Shown in pieces: positions 46,390-57,581 of a DNA stretch of 64,000 nt. Each line of letters opens with the position of its first letter. The stretch's first letter is position 1. The stretch is from Cladorrhinum sp. PSN259 (lineage: Eukaryota > Ascomycota > Sordariomycetes > Sordariales > Podosporaceae), in contig MU867140.1 in NCBI GenBank assembly GCA_033725935.1, positions 43,412 through 107,411 of the forward strand, in the 5' to 3' direction. The notes beneath the pieces are model-generated. The model searched no databases. It had not been told where the DNA came from and worked only from the letters and a program-made list of their open reading frames with translations. The position numbers and the translations under genes were made by a program.

Positions 46390-48680
46390 CTAATATGGCC
46401 TTAGATTCTCCTTGTTTCTGTCCACACCTTTCAGCTCCCTTTCAGCTCTTCTCCTCTGCAGCCGCGCTATCGCAGCAGCCTTCCGATCAGCAGGTATAGT
46501 CTTCACCTGTGAGGCATTGATTGTGGTGGTCCATACAGCGCTACTGTTTGGATCTTGCGCCGTGTTTGTCGTTGTAGTCCCAGTGCCCCCAAGTCGCGCG
46601 TACTTGTCCTGCACGAGATCAATTTCCGGAGTTGCGGCTTCGCTCTCAATCACAGACAAGGGTCTAGTGGCAGATCTCCTTCCCACATGTTCCAAGGATG
46701 CCCGACTGCTGATGCGCGCCTCGCGGCCGCCATCGCCGGAAAGCCTGCCAAGTGAGTCTCTAGACCCCCTTGCCGCCGTTGATCCTGACCATGACGATCT
46801 TACCCGTCGATCTGCTCGGCCGAGTGGTTGTGGTATCTCGTCGTGTGACGACTGGGACGAAGATGATGAATTGCGGGTTTCCGGCTTATTTGCCCTGTCA
46901 ATGAGAACTGTAGACACCCCTGGCGTCGATTTCCTGCCGAGTTCTGTCTCTATCTTCTCTCGAAGGGCCCTTGACGCTTTGAGGGTTTCATCTTCCTCCT
47001 GTCGCCGAGCGGACTTGTAGCCTTCCACGGGTCGCCTCGCCCTGGATCTAGTCTCGGCTATAGTTGTTGCTGATGATGAGGTTTTCTTCTGAGCACCCGC
47101 ACGTTCTTCTAATTCTTTCAGTTCTTTTAGCCGCTGGGCATTTTCTTCCTCTGTCTTGATAGCTCTCAAAGCGGCTAGTCTTTCACTGCTGCTCCTGGGT
47201 CTCTCATCAAGAGATATGCGAATGGGTAACGTTCGTCGAGACTCAGGGTCTCCCTTTTTAAGACTTTCGATTTCCTTCTGTAGTCCGGAAATTATTTCCC
47301 CTTTCTTCTCAGATACTTCCAGAGCTTCCGTTAACCGCTTTTTGGTGTTTTCCTTGAGCTCTGCATAAAGGTTCTGCGTCTCCTCCAGATTCTTTTCCAA
47401 GCCTTGTACTTTCGAGCTGCTCTTAGTAAGTTCACTGGACAATTTTCGGTTTTCCTCTGCGAGCTTCGTCGCACGTTGTTCAGAAATCTTGAGATCGGAC
47501 TTCAGGCGATCTCGCTCCTCTCGCAGCTGTTCGAGTTCGCGGAGCTGTGATCTGGCTTTTCTGAGTTCTCTCTGGGTTTCGAGAATGGTTTGTTGAGTCC
47601 GCGGTGACGTTCGTCGCTTGCCAATGCCTCCACGGTCCAACTCATCATTCTCACCATGAAGTAGATCTTCCAGCTCTTCCACCTGAATCTTATACTCCCG
47701 TGCAAGCTCGGTTTGCTTACTTAGCTCGCCCATCAGCCTGGTATCTGACTCGCCACCATTTCTCCTTTTACTGATTGCCACCTGGCGGGTTATTTCTGCA
47801 ATTTTGCTCTCCATCTCCTTAACTTTATCCTGCTCCTCCTTGAGCTTCTCTGCAAGATCAAGGGCCTCCGCATCCTTTTGCTTCGCATACGACTTTACAA
47901 GATGCTTGTACTTGACAAGTTTCTCGAGCTCTGCCTTTGCGTCTGCATGGTAAGTCTCGAAATATGACTTCCAGTATTTGCCCGATCGAGAATGTGGTTC
48001 GTTCAAGTCTGTCGTGATGTCGGCATCAAAATCGGACTCGTCGTCGTCGTCCTCATCATTATCTTCCTCATCGTCGACTTCTTCCCAGACATCCTCCGAA
48101 TCTTTGCCCTGGGAAGCAAAATCCCTCGCGTCCGTCACAGTATCATCATCCCGGTTGGTTCTAGCATCCTCCATGGTTTTCAACAGTCTGGTCTTCGGTC
48201 GAGGGATTGGTGTGTCGGCGGGTCTGTCATCCCATGCTGTAGGGGCCTTATTTGTCGCTCCATCTGAAAGACTACTGGTACTGCTCCTCGCTGGTCCTCC
48301 TGAGCCCTGCTTGACATCATGCCCAAATGATACTCGCTTCCGACGGCTTGTTCCAGTTCCTGGTGTGAGGAGAATACCGGGAGGTCTCGGTGGTGATATA
48401 GGGACAGAATTTTGATGAGCCAATTTGTTGTTTTTCTTTTTGTTCATTGCGGCTTTGCGCTCTCGCTGTGCGGGGGTTCCAAACAACGCAGTCTTCAATG
48501 CGCGCACGGCAAAAACGGGCGCAGGAGTGTCGGGAATATCGAGCTGAGTAGTATCCTCTGTACTTTTGTCAGTTTGGGTTGTCAATAGCCACTTGAACCT
48601 TTCGCCGTACCTCCCCCTCCCCCTCCTGCGGCCGCGTCGCGCGCATTGTCGGAATTGCGCTTGAGCGCCCAGCTAATCAT
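46390..48680 (-). CDS. Spindle pole body-associated protein, Cut12 type
   Basis: Predicted 745-aa coiled-coil protein. Minus-strand exons are 48680-48611 and 48557-46390. The small first exon encodes MISWALKRNSDNARDAAAGG and was added because the main frame lacks an ATG upstream of the conserved block TPAPVFAVRALKTALFGTPA. The intron has a CTGAC branch and TACAG acceptor. Then come PPGILLTPGTGTSRRKRVSF and an acidic stretch. The Cut12 family core follows (SGKYWKSYFETYHADAKAEL, KYKHLVKSYAKQKDAEAL). About 250 residues of coiled coil continue to near residue 430. The rest is Ser/Arg-rich with a basic end. Fission yeast Cut12 sits at the spindle pole body and promotes mitotic commitment through Plo1. 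Orthology is inferred from the core domain. Confidence 0.88.
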
Positions 48681-49623
48681 CGCGTCTCTCTACTGTCAAG
48701 TGATGCAACTCAGTTGATGGCTACATTCATGAAATGGTACTTGGAAGATTTTCAGGCTTGTTGGAAACTTGGGGAACAAGCAGCAGCCCTCGAGGCTGGA
48801 TGTCGTCGAGGGTGTTGTTTACTCGATTGCCGGATCCAGCCAGTGAAATCATAGTTCTTGGTTACAGCGAGCGGCGCACACCCGAACGGGGCTGCGGGTT
48901 GGCCAGGGTCTGGGCGCGTTCTGCGCGTAAGTGGGGCTGTTGAAGCTAAGAACCTGGAAGGCGGGGCTGCGGGGCGGTCCCGGTTCTCTGTCAACAACCT
49001 CTCCCGCAAGATGGACCCCTGGTGCCCTGTAACCTGAAACTTTCGCCTGAAATAAAGTAAAAACCGACAGTTCTTGATTTGTATTCTAAGAACATGGCAT
49101 CGGAATCCTGAGTGGTGGGATATAATGGATAGGTATACTTGCAAGCAAATTCATAATCCTAGCTCTCCATCTGCGGAATGAATCCACTGCTCTTTCGCAG
49201 GCTTTCTAGAATATGCAAATTAGGTCACACTCAAGTGCCTTTCAGCGGCCACTCGACTAAACAGCACAGTGGACGTTGAGATTCTAGACCCCACCATCAA
49301 TCAAGCCTTCCGTCCCATTGAGTTTCCAGGTTCCTTTCCATTGAGTTTCCAGGTTCCTTTCTAAATGAATCAAACGTATTGTATCATCTAATGAAGTCAA
49401 GTCAGATTTGGATGTTGCCCAATTAATGCTTTTCACCTTTAATGCAAACATCCCCCCCCAAAAAAAACATCAGCGACAGCACTCACCATCTCATCCACAC
49501 AAGCTCCCGGCCACACTGACTCACCAACACCTGAGTCCAAGTGCTTGTCTCAAGCTCAACAATTATCTATCACCCACTGCTACCTACCACTAAGATTGTA
49601 TTACATAACATTCGGTATTGGTG
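48681..49623. promoter_or_regulatory. Divergent promoter between Cut12-like and GCN2 genes
   Basis: This 943-bp spacer holds both promoters. It includes a perfect direct duplication of 23 bp at 49315-49360 and an A/C-rich leader before the GCN2 start. No coding sequence is supported. Confidence 0.5.
49315..49360 (+). repeat. Perfect tandem duplication of a 23-bp unit
   Basis: Two identical adjacent copies of a 23-bp unit (49315-49337 and 49338-49360), each containing TTGAGTTTCCAGGTTCC, lie about 260 bp upstream of the GCN2 start codon. This looks like a recent slippage duplication. A regulatory role is possible but not shown. Confidence 0.9.
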
Positions 49624-52600
49624 ATGGCACCAGGGAAGGGGGCTCGCAAAAAGCCAACGCCAACAGCGGCAAAAAATAAAGGAACTGATAGCAGCTTTCC
49701 TGGTCTCAACGCCCCAGGTCCGGCGCCGAGCTCAACAAAGACCCAATATCAAGAACTTCAAGAAAATGAGGTACTGGCATTACAAGCAATTTATGGGGAC
49801 GATTTTATTCCACATGCCGCGGCTCACAGTGCCTGGAAGGTATGTTCATAGCTTTCATCCATATCCTCATGTCAATGACTAATCGTGCCATGTTTTGAAG
49901 AAAACCGAGCCTTCATTTGATATCCGAATCAGGGCTTCCTCAGATGATGAACTTGCCATGACCCTGGCTGTTGTTATGGTAGCCACATACCCAAAGTCCC
50001 CTCCACTCTTGACAATCAAAGATGACGGTGACCTCCGCGAATCAACAAAGTTTAAGATTCAGAAATTCGTCGAGACACAACCTAAGATCTGGGCTCAAGA
50101 AGAGCGGGAAATGATTGACGGGTTGGTTGAGGGTATTCGAGATATTCTTGAAGAGGCAGCTTCAAAGAAGGCACAGGGTCAGGAGTTGCCATCGCTCGAG
50201 GAGGAGAGAGCAGCCCACGAGGCAGAGTTGGCAATATTGGCGCAAAATGAGAAGAAGCTCCAAGAAGAGGAGAAGGAAAAGGAGATACTTGAGGAAGAGA
50301 GGGTTCTTGGGGATATGGTGAAGGAAGAAATTGCAAGGCAACGGTCCAGGGCAAAAGAATCGAGGAAAAAGAACAGGACTCAACACTTGTCCCCCGATCG
50401 AGTTCAAGAAGATCCAACCGAAAACGACGTGGCTGTTGCTTTTGATCAACCATGCAAATTGACCGATGGCATCGGCGACGTTCTGTATTTCCGAGACGTC
50501 ATTGGCAGAGCCGTCTTCCTCGAAGGCCCTGTTACCACGGTTTACAGAGTCAAGCCAGTTCTTGCCGCGAAAGTTGTGCGCCCGACTCTTGCTTTGAAGC
50601 AAATCGATATTCGATCTCACGGCAAAGACTCTGTTCAGTTCAAGAAGCAGCTGCAGGCATTGGAAGCTTTGTTGGAGTCTCTCAAGCCCCTACATCACCA
50701 GAATCTTCTGCAGCTCATCAACTTCAAGATTGACCGCTCCATCAGCGATGCTGACTCATCCACGCCTACTGTTTGGACTGTCAGTGTTCTTACTCCCATG
50801 TCCGATAGGGGACCTTTGGACGAGCTTTTGGAGCTGGCCGGGCAAATTGACATCAGCAAAGCAAAGTTATGGACTGTCGACCTTCTTGATGCGTTGTCAT
50901 ACTTACACAATAATGGCATAATACACCAGGATATCCATCCAGGCAATATTCTGCTCTGCCGGGCGCCTGCAGGTGACATTGTCCCCAAACTTGCTGATGC
51001 GGGCTTCCAGCGAGAACTACACCAGATAGGCACCAAGGTCGCCAGAATATCCACAACCAGATCGGCCAAGTCAGTGTATTGGTATCCGCCGGAAATTGCT
51101 GGAATATCGAAACCCCAACTCACGCAAAAGACGGATATTTGGGATTTTGGAACGGTATTCCTCCAGATGGTCTTTGGTTTAAATGTCACGGAGAAATATC
51201 ATTCTCCTTCGGCCCTCATGGACTCTTTATCGTTGTCCAATCCCTTAGAAGAACTGGTGTCGAAGTTCTTCAAATCAGACCCCAAAAAACGCCCTCGTGC
51301 ATTCGAACTTGGCTCAAGCGAGTTCTTAGCCACGAATGCCCCTATTCTGGTCGAGAATGACTCTGCTCTGTCAAATTCCCTATTAACGCTGCCCCACGGT
51401 ATGCCACGGAGACTGCGGCATGACTCCATGAATAAAAGTGCTGCCACATCGAGATACCTGGAGGATTATGTCGAGGAGGCACGATTAGGAAAAGGTGGTT
51501 TTGGTGAAGTCGTTCGTGCCAGAAAGATGATCGACAACCGTCTGTATGCCATCAAGAAGATAACGCAGAGATCACAGGAGACCCTGTCTGAGATGTTAAA
51601 GGAAGTACGTTTACTCTCACAGATGAACCATCCTGCGGTTGTTCGGTACTTTAATACTTGGCTGGAAGAAACGATGGACTTTGCTAGCTCGACGGACGAT
51701 GACGACTCTTCATCAGACTCCTCCAGTACCCAAAATGGCTCAAAGAGGCCCATCTCTCGGAACATTGACATTGAATTTGCCGAGAGCAAGAGCAGAGGAC
51801 TTGATTTTATGTCATCTAGCGGACACCCAGATTTAGGTTGGAATTCCGATGACGAGGATACAGAAGAAGATGATGATGAATCGGATGATAACGAAGATGG
51901 GTCTGATGATTCAGACTCGGACGAAGAGGATACTTCAACCGTGGGGGGGAGTGCTTCAAATGCACAGCTTCAGGTGCCCATCAGACCACCCAGAAGGCCA
52001 AGCGCTCGGCCTTTCCGAACGATCATGTACATCTCCATGGAGTACTGCGAGAAGCGCACATTACGTGACTTAATTTCTAGGAACTTGCATAGAGATACAC
52101 AGGAACTCTGGCGCTTGTTCCGTCAAATTCTGGAAGGACTTGCCCATATACACAGTCTTACAATCGTCCATCGCGATCTCAAACCCGAAAATGTCTTCAT
52201 CAGTGCAGGCCCCGATGGCTACGACAATGTCAAGATTGGCGACTTTGGGCTTGCCACAAGCGGACAGCTAGTTCCCGACAAGAACCCGCAGAATGTGGAT
52301 TCAGGCGATATGACCAGGAGTATTGGCACGGCTGTCTATGTTGCCCCGGAAGTGAGGACGGGAGGCGGTGGCTCGTATACTGCCAAAGTGGACATGTATT
52401 CTTTGGGTGTCATCTTCTTTGAGATGTCATATCCTCCGATGCTTGGTATGCAACGTGCTTTGACACTGGAGCAAGTGCGACATAACCCACCGGTGCTTCC
52501 TTCGGATTTTAAGGCAACCGATAAGAACCATACGGATATATTGCTATCTTTGCTCAATCACAACCCTAAAGAACGCCCTTCTAGTGCTGAGCTCTTGAAG

Positions 52601-54653
52601 AGCGGCAAAATGCCTGTTCAGATGGAGAGTGAAGCTATTCGGCGTGCTATCGCTGGGATGGCTGATCCAAGCTCGCCGTACTTTGAGAAGATGCTCAGTG
52701 CACTTTTTGCGAGACAGGTCGAACCGGCAAAGGATTATGCTTGGGATATGGGGTCTTCAAGTCCCAGCCCAGCTGACCTGATGCGCCAGTACATCGTAAA
52801 GGACACTCTTGTGTCCATTTTTCGAAGACATGGCGCTGTTGAGACGCCGACAGCCTGTCTTTACCCCCGCTCAACACACTATGGGCAAAATGCTGTTCGA
52901 CTGCTTGATCAAAACGGCACGGTTTTGCAATTACCCTTTGACCTGGTGATGGGACACGCTCGCTCTCTAGCCAGAATAGCACATGGCCCCGTTGTCCAGC
53001 GATCATATTCCTTTGGCAATATCTTCCGTGATCGTCACGACGGAGGTCAACCCGATGTGTATGGAGAGGTTGATTTCGATATCGTCACTACGGACGCTTT
53101 GGACCTTGCGTTGAAAGAGGCAGAAGTCATCAAGGTTTTGGATGAGATCGTAGCCGCCTTCCCTACCACGTCAGCCACGCCCATATGTTTCCAGATCGGC
53201 CATTCAGATCTATTACACTTGATTTTTGAGTACTGCGGTGTAGATCTCAATACGAGACAAGCTGCTGCAGATGTTCTCAGCAAACTTAACATTCGGAACT
53301 TCACCTGGCAAAAAGTACGTGGAGAGCTCAGGTCGCCCCTGGTTGGGATATCAGCAACCTGTGTGGATGAGCTGCAGCGATTCGATTTCAGAGGTAAGTA
53401 ATCAGCAGCTGGAAACCCCTTCATCTTTGGATCTCAACTAACATAAAACAGACACCGCAAGCAAGGCCATTGCAAAGCTTAGAACCCTTTTCGAGGGAAC
53501 TGAATTCTCGCAAAGGGCTTCGTCTATTTTGGCCCATTTAAAAGATGTTTTACAGTATGCAAAGAAGTTCGGCGTGATGAGCAAGGTTTACATCGCCCCG
53601 CTCAGCAGCATAAACGAATCTTTCTTTCGGGGCGGAATTCTTTTTGCTTGCCTTTACGACAAGAAGGTCAAGGATGTCTTTGCAGCTGGCGGTCGTTATG
53701 ACAGTCTGATTAAGGAACACCGTCCTAAAATCGGCGGCCGCTTTGAGGAAAGACATGTTGTTGGCTTCAGCTTGAACTGGGAGAAGCAGTTGGCGAAGCA
53801 GGTACCAAAAAGCACAGGGAAAGCATTTCTCAAGAAAGCTGCCGAGGAAGAAAGTCAGGGTATCTTTAGCACGAAGCGCTGTGATGTTCTGGTAGCCAGT
53901 TTCGACCCAGCCGTCCTCCGGTCCTCCGGTATCGAGCTCCTCCAGACCCTCTGGGCACACAACATCAGTGCCGAGCTCTCCCGTGACGCTCGCTCACCCG
54001 AAGAGCTCATGAGTAGCTACCGAGAGGAGTCCTTTAGCTGGATTATCATTATTAAGCAAGATAATATGCTCAAGATCAAGACCATGGGAAGAAAAGATGC
54101 ACCTGATGCCGATATCGCCGCCAAAGAGCTGCTCAGTTGGCTCAAATCCGAAATTCGCGAGAGAGACTCTCGCGCAAACACGAAACTCCGCCCTACTCTT
54201 CATCAAACCCCGCGGAACATGCCAGCAATGCTCCGTACCATTCCTCACCCTCCGCACTCTGAATCGGCCAACACGGTCGACGGAGAAACCGAGCAGGACG
54301 TTCACGTTCTAGTGGCCCATACAAAAAGCAAAAAGTTTAACCGCCGGGCTGTCCTCGAGAAAGCACAGGCGAGCGCCTCAAGATTGGTTAATGAATTCTT
54401 GGAGGGCCCGATCGCGGCTATTGAAACGTCGGATGACGTGATGGACCTGATCAAGTCAACTTGCATCACTGATTCGGACAGCTGGCGCAGGGTTGAACAG
54501 AGTGTGCGAACCGCAGAAAAGAAGTACATTAGGGAGATTTACGACATGCTCATGGCCTGGCGGTCGGAGTGGGAGGTCAAGAAGGGCCCCGCGCACGCGT
54601 TTGTGTATAACTTTAGGACGGGCAAGTGTATCTATTATGACTTGGGGGCTTAG
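49624..54653 (+). CDS. cpc-3: eIF2-alpha kinase GCN2 (CPC-3), general amino-acid control
   Basis: Predicted 1636-aa sensor kinase that binds uncharged tRNA and phosphorylates eIF2-alpha on amino-acid starvation. Exons are 49624-49839, 49901-53393 and 53452-54653. Domain order is complete. An RWD domain lies at about 40-160 (ENEVLALQAIYGDDF), followed by a charged helix rich in Glu and Lys. A pseudokinase at about 230-540 has the catalytic Arg altered (IIHQDIHPGNILL, LADAGFQ). The active kinase at about 595-955 has LGKGGFGEVVRA, the invariant Lys in YAIKKI, an acidic insert, HRDLKPENVFI and DFGLAT. A HisRS-like domain starts near 1030 (HGAVETPTACLYPRSTHYG, YSFGNIFRDR), followed by the C-terminal ribosome-binding and dimerisation domain. 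Length matches Neurospora CPC-3 and yeast Gcn2. The start uses the ATG at 49624 and ignores the non-ATG extension. Confidence 0.97.
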
Positions 54654-55571
54654 GTCGCCCCTTCGGTACACAACGGCAGTGCGGCAAGTCCGAACTTGGA
54701 GAAGAGGAGAAAGAGAGGTTTCTCTTTCGGTTGAGTTTGGGGGATTTGGGTCAAATGGTAAATGGGGGAATGGGAAGCTATCTATCTGCCTTGGACTTTT
54801 TCTGTATCTGGTATGTTCAACCGAGTGGTAATCACCTGCTGGGTAAAACAACGGGGACAGAAATACTTTTCTTTGGCTTTCTTCGGTTCCGGTTAGGGGC
54901 GTTTATACGGACAGGTCATTTAAGTCAGGTTGATACCCAAGATAACGGAAGGAAATGAATTTCGATCATTAATGTGGGTTTCTTTTTTCTTTTCTCTACC
55001 CCAATGTGAATCTCATTGTCTCTGTGTAAATTCACAAATTTTATACATTAATGCAACGAAGCTTATTAGCTTAGTCATTTGTTGCTTGGTGTTTTGGTTA
55101 GTCCTTTTTTTTTTGGGGGGGGGGGGGGGGGATCCCTGCAAACCAACAGTTTGACGGGACACAGCCAAGCAAGATCGCTGGAACATGCATTCGAATCCTT
55201 TCTAGTGTAGACTGGGCCAACCGTGTTCGTTTTTTCCCGCTTGGCGCCCGTGCAGGGTCGAAAAAAGGGTGAGGTTGACAACTAAAACAACAAAACAGTG
55301 ACTTATAGAAGATAACTTTATCTGTTACCCAGTAGGCTTATCGTTGTTTAAAGATGGGGTAATTCTTATTTTGTTTATTTTCTCTGTTCAAGTTATTCTA
55401 TTCAACCGTCTGTATAGCTTCCTGTGTTGGACCAAGGGGGTTCATCACCTTCTCAGCTCATTTGAAGGTTTGTCTCAACCCCTTGATGTCGTATTGGCCC
55501 CCCTATCGTGACCAGATAGGGGATGAGACTAACCTGCCTGCCTTCGCAGCAAATCCTTCAGACACACAATA
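54654..55571. other. Intergenic region between GCN2 and GT31-like genes
   Basis: Tandem spacer of 918 bp, strongly T-rich in the middle. It contains a T10-G17 homopolymer junction at 55105-55131. No gene is supported. Confidence 0.45.
55105..55131. repeat. T10-G17 homopolymer junction
   Basis: Ten T are followed directly by seventeen G. Such G runs are prone to slippage and sequencing error, so the exact length is uncertain. Confidence 0.85.
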
Positions 55572-57131
55572 ATGTCACGATTACGGAGGAGGTCACCAGA
55601 ACCCTGGAAACGTGTTGGTCTTGGCTCGCGCCGGAACAGTCCCTCGTTGTCATCATCATCGCTCTCGTCGCGTTTTCGTTATATTATTTCAGCCATGTTT
55701 CGCAGACGAACCAGCAGTCTGCGTTCTCTCTTCATCTTATCAGTTTTTGGGTTGTTTTTCTTTTGGATTATCTTGCCATATGATAATGTAATCCGACTCG
55801 CGGTCCGCTGGAACTTGATACAGCTCAAGTATTCACTAACCTCACGCGCGAGCGAGAACTGGGTGTTTTCAGCTCGGCCAGAGTTCCCTGTTGATTTGGG
55901 GGAGGACGTGTTGGTGATTTTGAAGACCGGATACGGCACGAGGGATAGAGTCCCGGCGTGGCTCGAGGCCTTGAGGGAGGGGAGTGAGTTTAGGGATGTG
56001 CTGGTCATTGCTGACTATGACTCGAAACCGGGGGAGGAGTTTGAGTGGAAGGAAGAAGGGAAAGGGTTGAAGGTGCATGATATGGTCAAGAAATCTTTTG
56101 AGCATAAGACGATGAAGGGTATGGAAGGGCACCGTAGGGTTGTCAAGTACAACAGGTTAAAGGAGGCCGTGGAGAGTGGGGATCATGAAAGGGGGTTGAA
56201 GTTGTCGAGAGAGTTTGGATGGGAGTTGGATGCTCTAAAGGTATGTCTTATTGGTTGGGGGTTTTTGTTCCCCAGGAGGTGCGAGCGGAAAGATGCTAAC
56301 ATGGTGTTTATGGAGTTTGTTTCTGGGTTGGAGTTTGCATACGACCGCTTTCCTAAGAAGAAGTGGTACCTCTTGGTCGACGACGACACGTTTGTCGTGC
56401 AACCGTCTCTGAAGCCGTTTCTGGCACATCTCAACCCCGAGGAGACACATTATCTCGGGAATGCAGTGGGCGACTTCAAGGCCCGGTTTGCGCATGGAGG
56501 ATCTGCCATCATTCTATCCCAAGCTACGATGCAGTCGCTCATTGTCGACAACTCGCGGGCCTTTTCAAGGTTTTATCTTGACTCCCTTGATGAGGTATGG
56601 GGTGACAGATTGCTAGCCATGGCCCTGATAAAGATTGGCATTTACCTGGATGAAACTTACTGTCACTTGTTCAATGGGGAGCCGCCCCTTTACAGCAAAA
56701 TTCGCCCTGACAGGATATGTTCGCCGATGCTGTCATTCCATACCTTGCCGTCGCCGGCCAAGATGCTCCAGGTTGGTGAGCACTTCAAGAACATCAGTAA
56801 ACCCGTTTTCTGGCTCGACTTGTGGGATATCTATGGGATTATGCCACCATGGAGGCAGGAAAATCAGGATGCGACGATGCAGAAGAACTGGGATCACGTC
56901 GGTGAGCCTGACGAGGCCACCCTCACCGTCACAAACGTCAAAAAGGCCGAGGATTGCCTGAAGAATTGCAACCGGCGAGCGCGCACTTGTCTCGCGTGGA
57001 CATGGGAGTCGGAAACGCGGATCTGTCACATCAGCTCATGGATGGTTGTTGGGGGCGAGGCGAGCGGCAAGGTATCTGGGATAAATCTGCCGCGGGCAAG
57101 GACTTTGGAGTCAAACTGTCTTTTGTATTGA
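55572..57131 (+). CDS. GT31-like type II Golgi glycosyltransferase with PAN-like C-terminus
   Basis: Predicted 494-aa type II membrane glycosyltransferase, exons 55572-56240 and 56316-57131. The membrane segment is at about residues 52-68 (SLFILSVFGLFFFWIIL) after a basic tail. The catalytic domain shows ILKTGYGTRDRVPAWLEAL, DVLVIADYD, GWELDALKF and the metal site KKWYLLVDDDTFV. Then come NPEETHYLGNAVGDFKARFA, HGGSAIILSQ, WGDRLLAMALIKIGI and PMLSFHTLPSPAKM, a pattern of Fringe/GT31-related fungal enzymes. A C-terminal Cys-containing region (VKKAEDCLKNCNRRARTC) resembles a PAN module. The intron 56241-56315 has no stop and is a multiple of three, so it could be missed; removing it deletes VCLIGWGFLFPRRCERKDAN plus five more residues and restores GWELDALKFVSGLEF. 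Sugar donor and acceptor are unknown. Confidence 0.87.
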   Translation: MSRLRRRSPEPWKRVGLGSRRNSPSLSSSSLSSRFRYIISAMFRRRTSSLRSLFILSVFGLFFFWIILPYDNVIRLAVRWNLIQLKYSLTSRASENWVFSARPEFPVDLGEDVLVILKTGYGTRDRVPAWLEALREGSEFRDVLVIADYDSKPGEEFEWKEEGKGLKVHDMVKKSFEHKTMKGMEGHRRVVKYNRLKEAVESGDHERGLKLSREFGWELDALKVCLIGWGFLFPRRCERKDANMVFMEFVSGLEFAYDRFPKKKWYLLVDDDTFVVQPSLKPFLAHLNPEETHYLGNAVGDFKARFAHGGSAIILSQATMQSLIVDNSRAFSRFYLDSLDEVWGDRLLAMALIKIGIYLDETYCHLFNGEPPLYSKIRPDRICSPMLSFHTLPSPAKMLQVGEHFKNISKPVFWLDLWDIYGIMPPWRQENQDATMQKNWDHVGEPDEATLTVTNVKKAEDCLKNCNRRARTCLAWTWESETRICHISSWMVVGGEASGKVSGINLPRARTLESNCLLY

Positions 57132-57581
57132 TGATTTCTGAATGATGTGAAGATATAGCAATGTACATATACATGTCGATACTTTTCGTGGGTACGGATT
57201 TAAGAACAAGGGGGGACCCGGTGTTAGACTGCCAGGTTATGCTTGATGCTCTGGGGAAATGCCCGCAGTTTACGACAGAGAAGAACATAGGTAATAATAT
57301 GAAGCATAATTATTAGTCTGTGACCATTCTTCCTCCTTTACGAGACCTGCTCGAGGTGTTTCACAGAAATTTATTTGCACGCATTCAGCAATGACTGATG
57401 TGCCGTGTCAAAGGTCAGACCGGCCAATAGAACCCCTGCTTCCAGACTTTTTAGTTAAGACGCACCCCCAAAAGGTCAATTCGCGTCGCCAAGGCTTATT
57501 GGCTCAATCCTCCCGTCTTTTCGCCAAAGGAGTACCTGGAAAGTCCCTAGCAGGTTGCCATCAGCAGTGGATCTATCAATT
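57132..57581. other. Spacer between the two glycosyltransferase genes
   Basis: A 450-bp tandem intergenic region with no coding signal; it should hold the GT32 promoter. Confidence 0.5.

Noticed and set aside
55140..55215. Possible tRNA because of a GCATTCGAATCC string
   Set aside because: No matching A box, acceptor stem or anticodon arm could be drawn around it.
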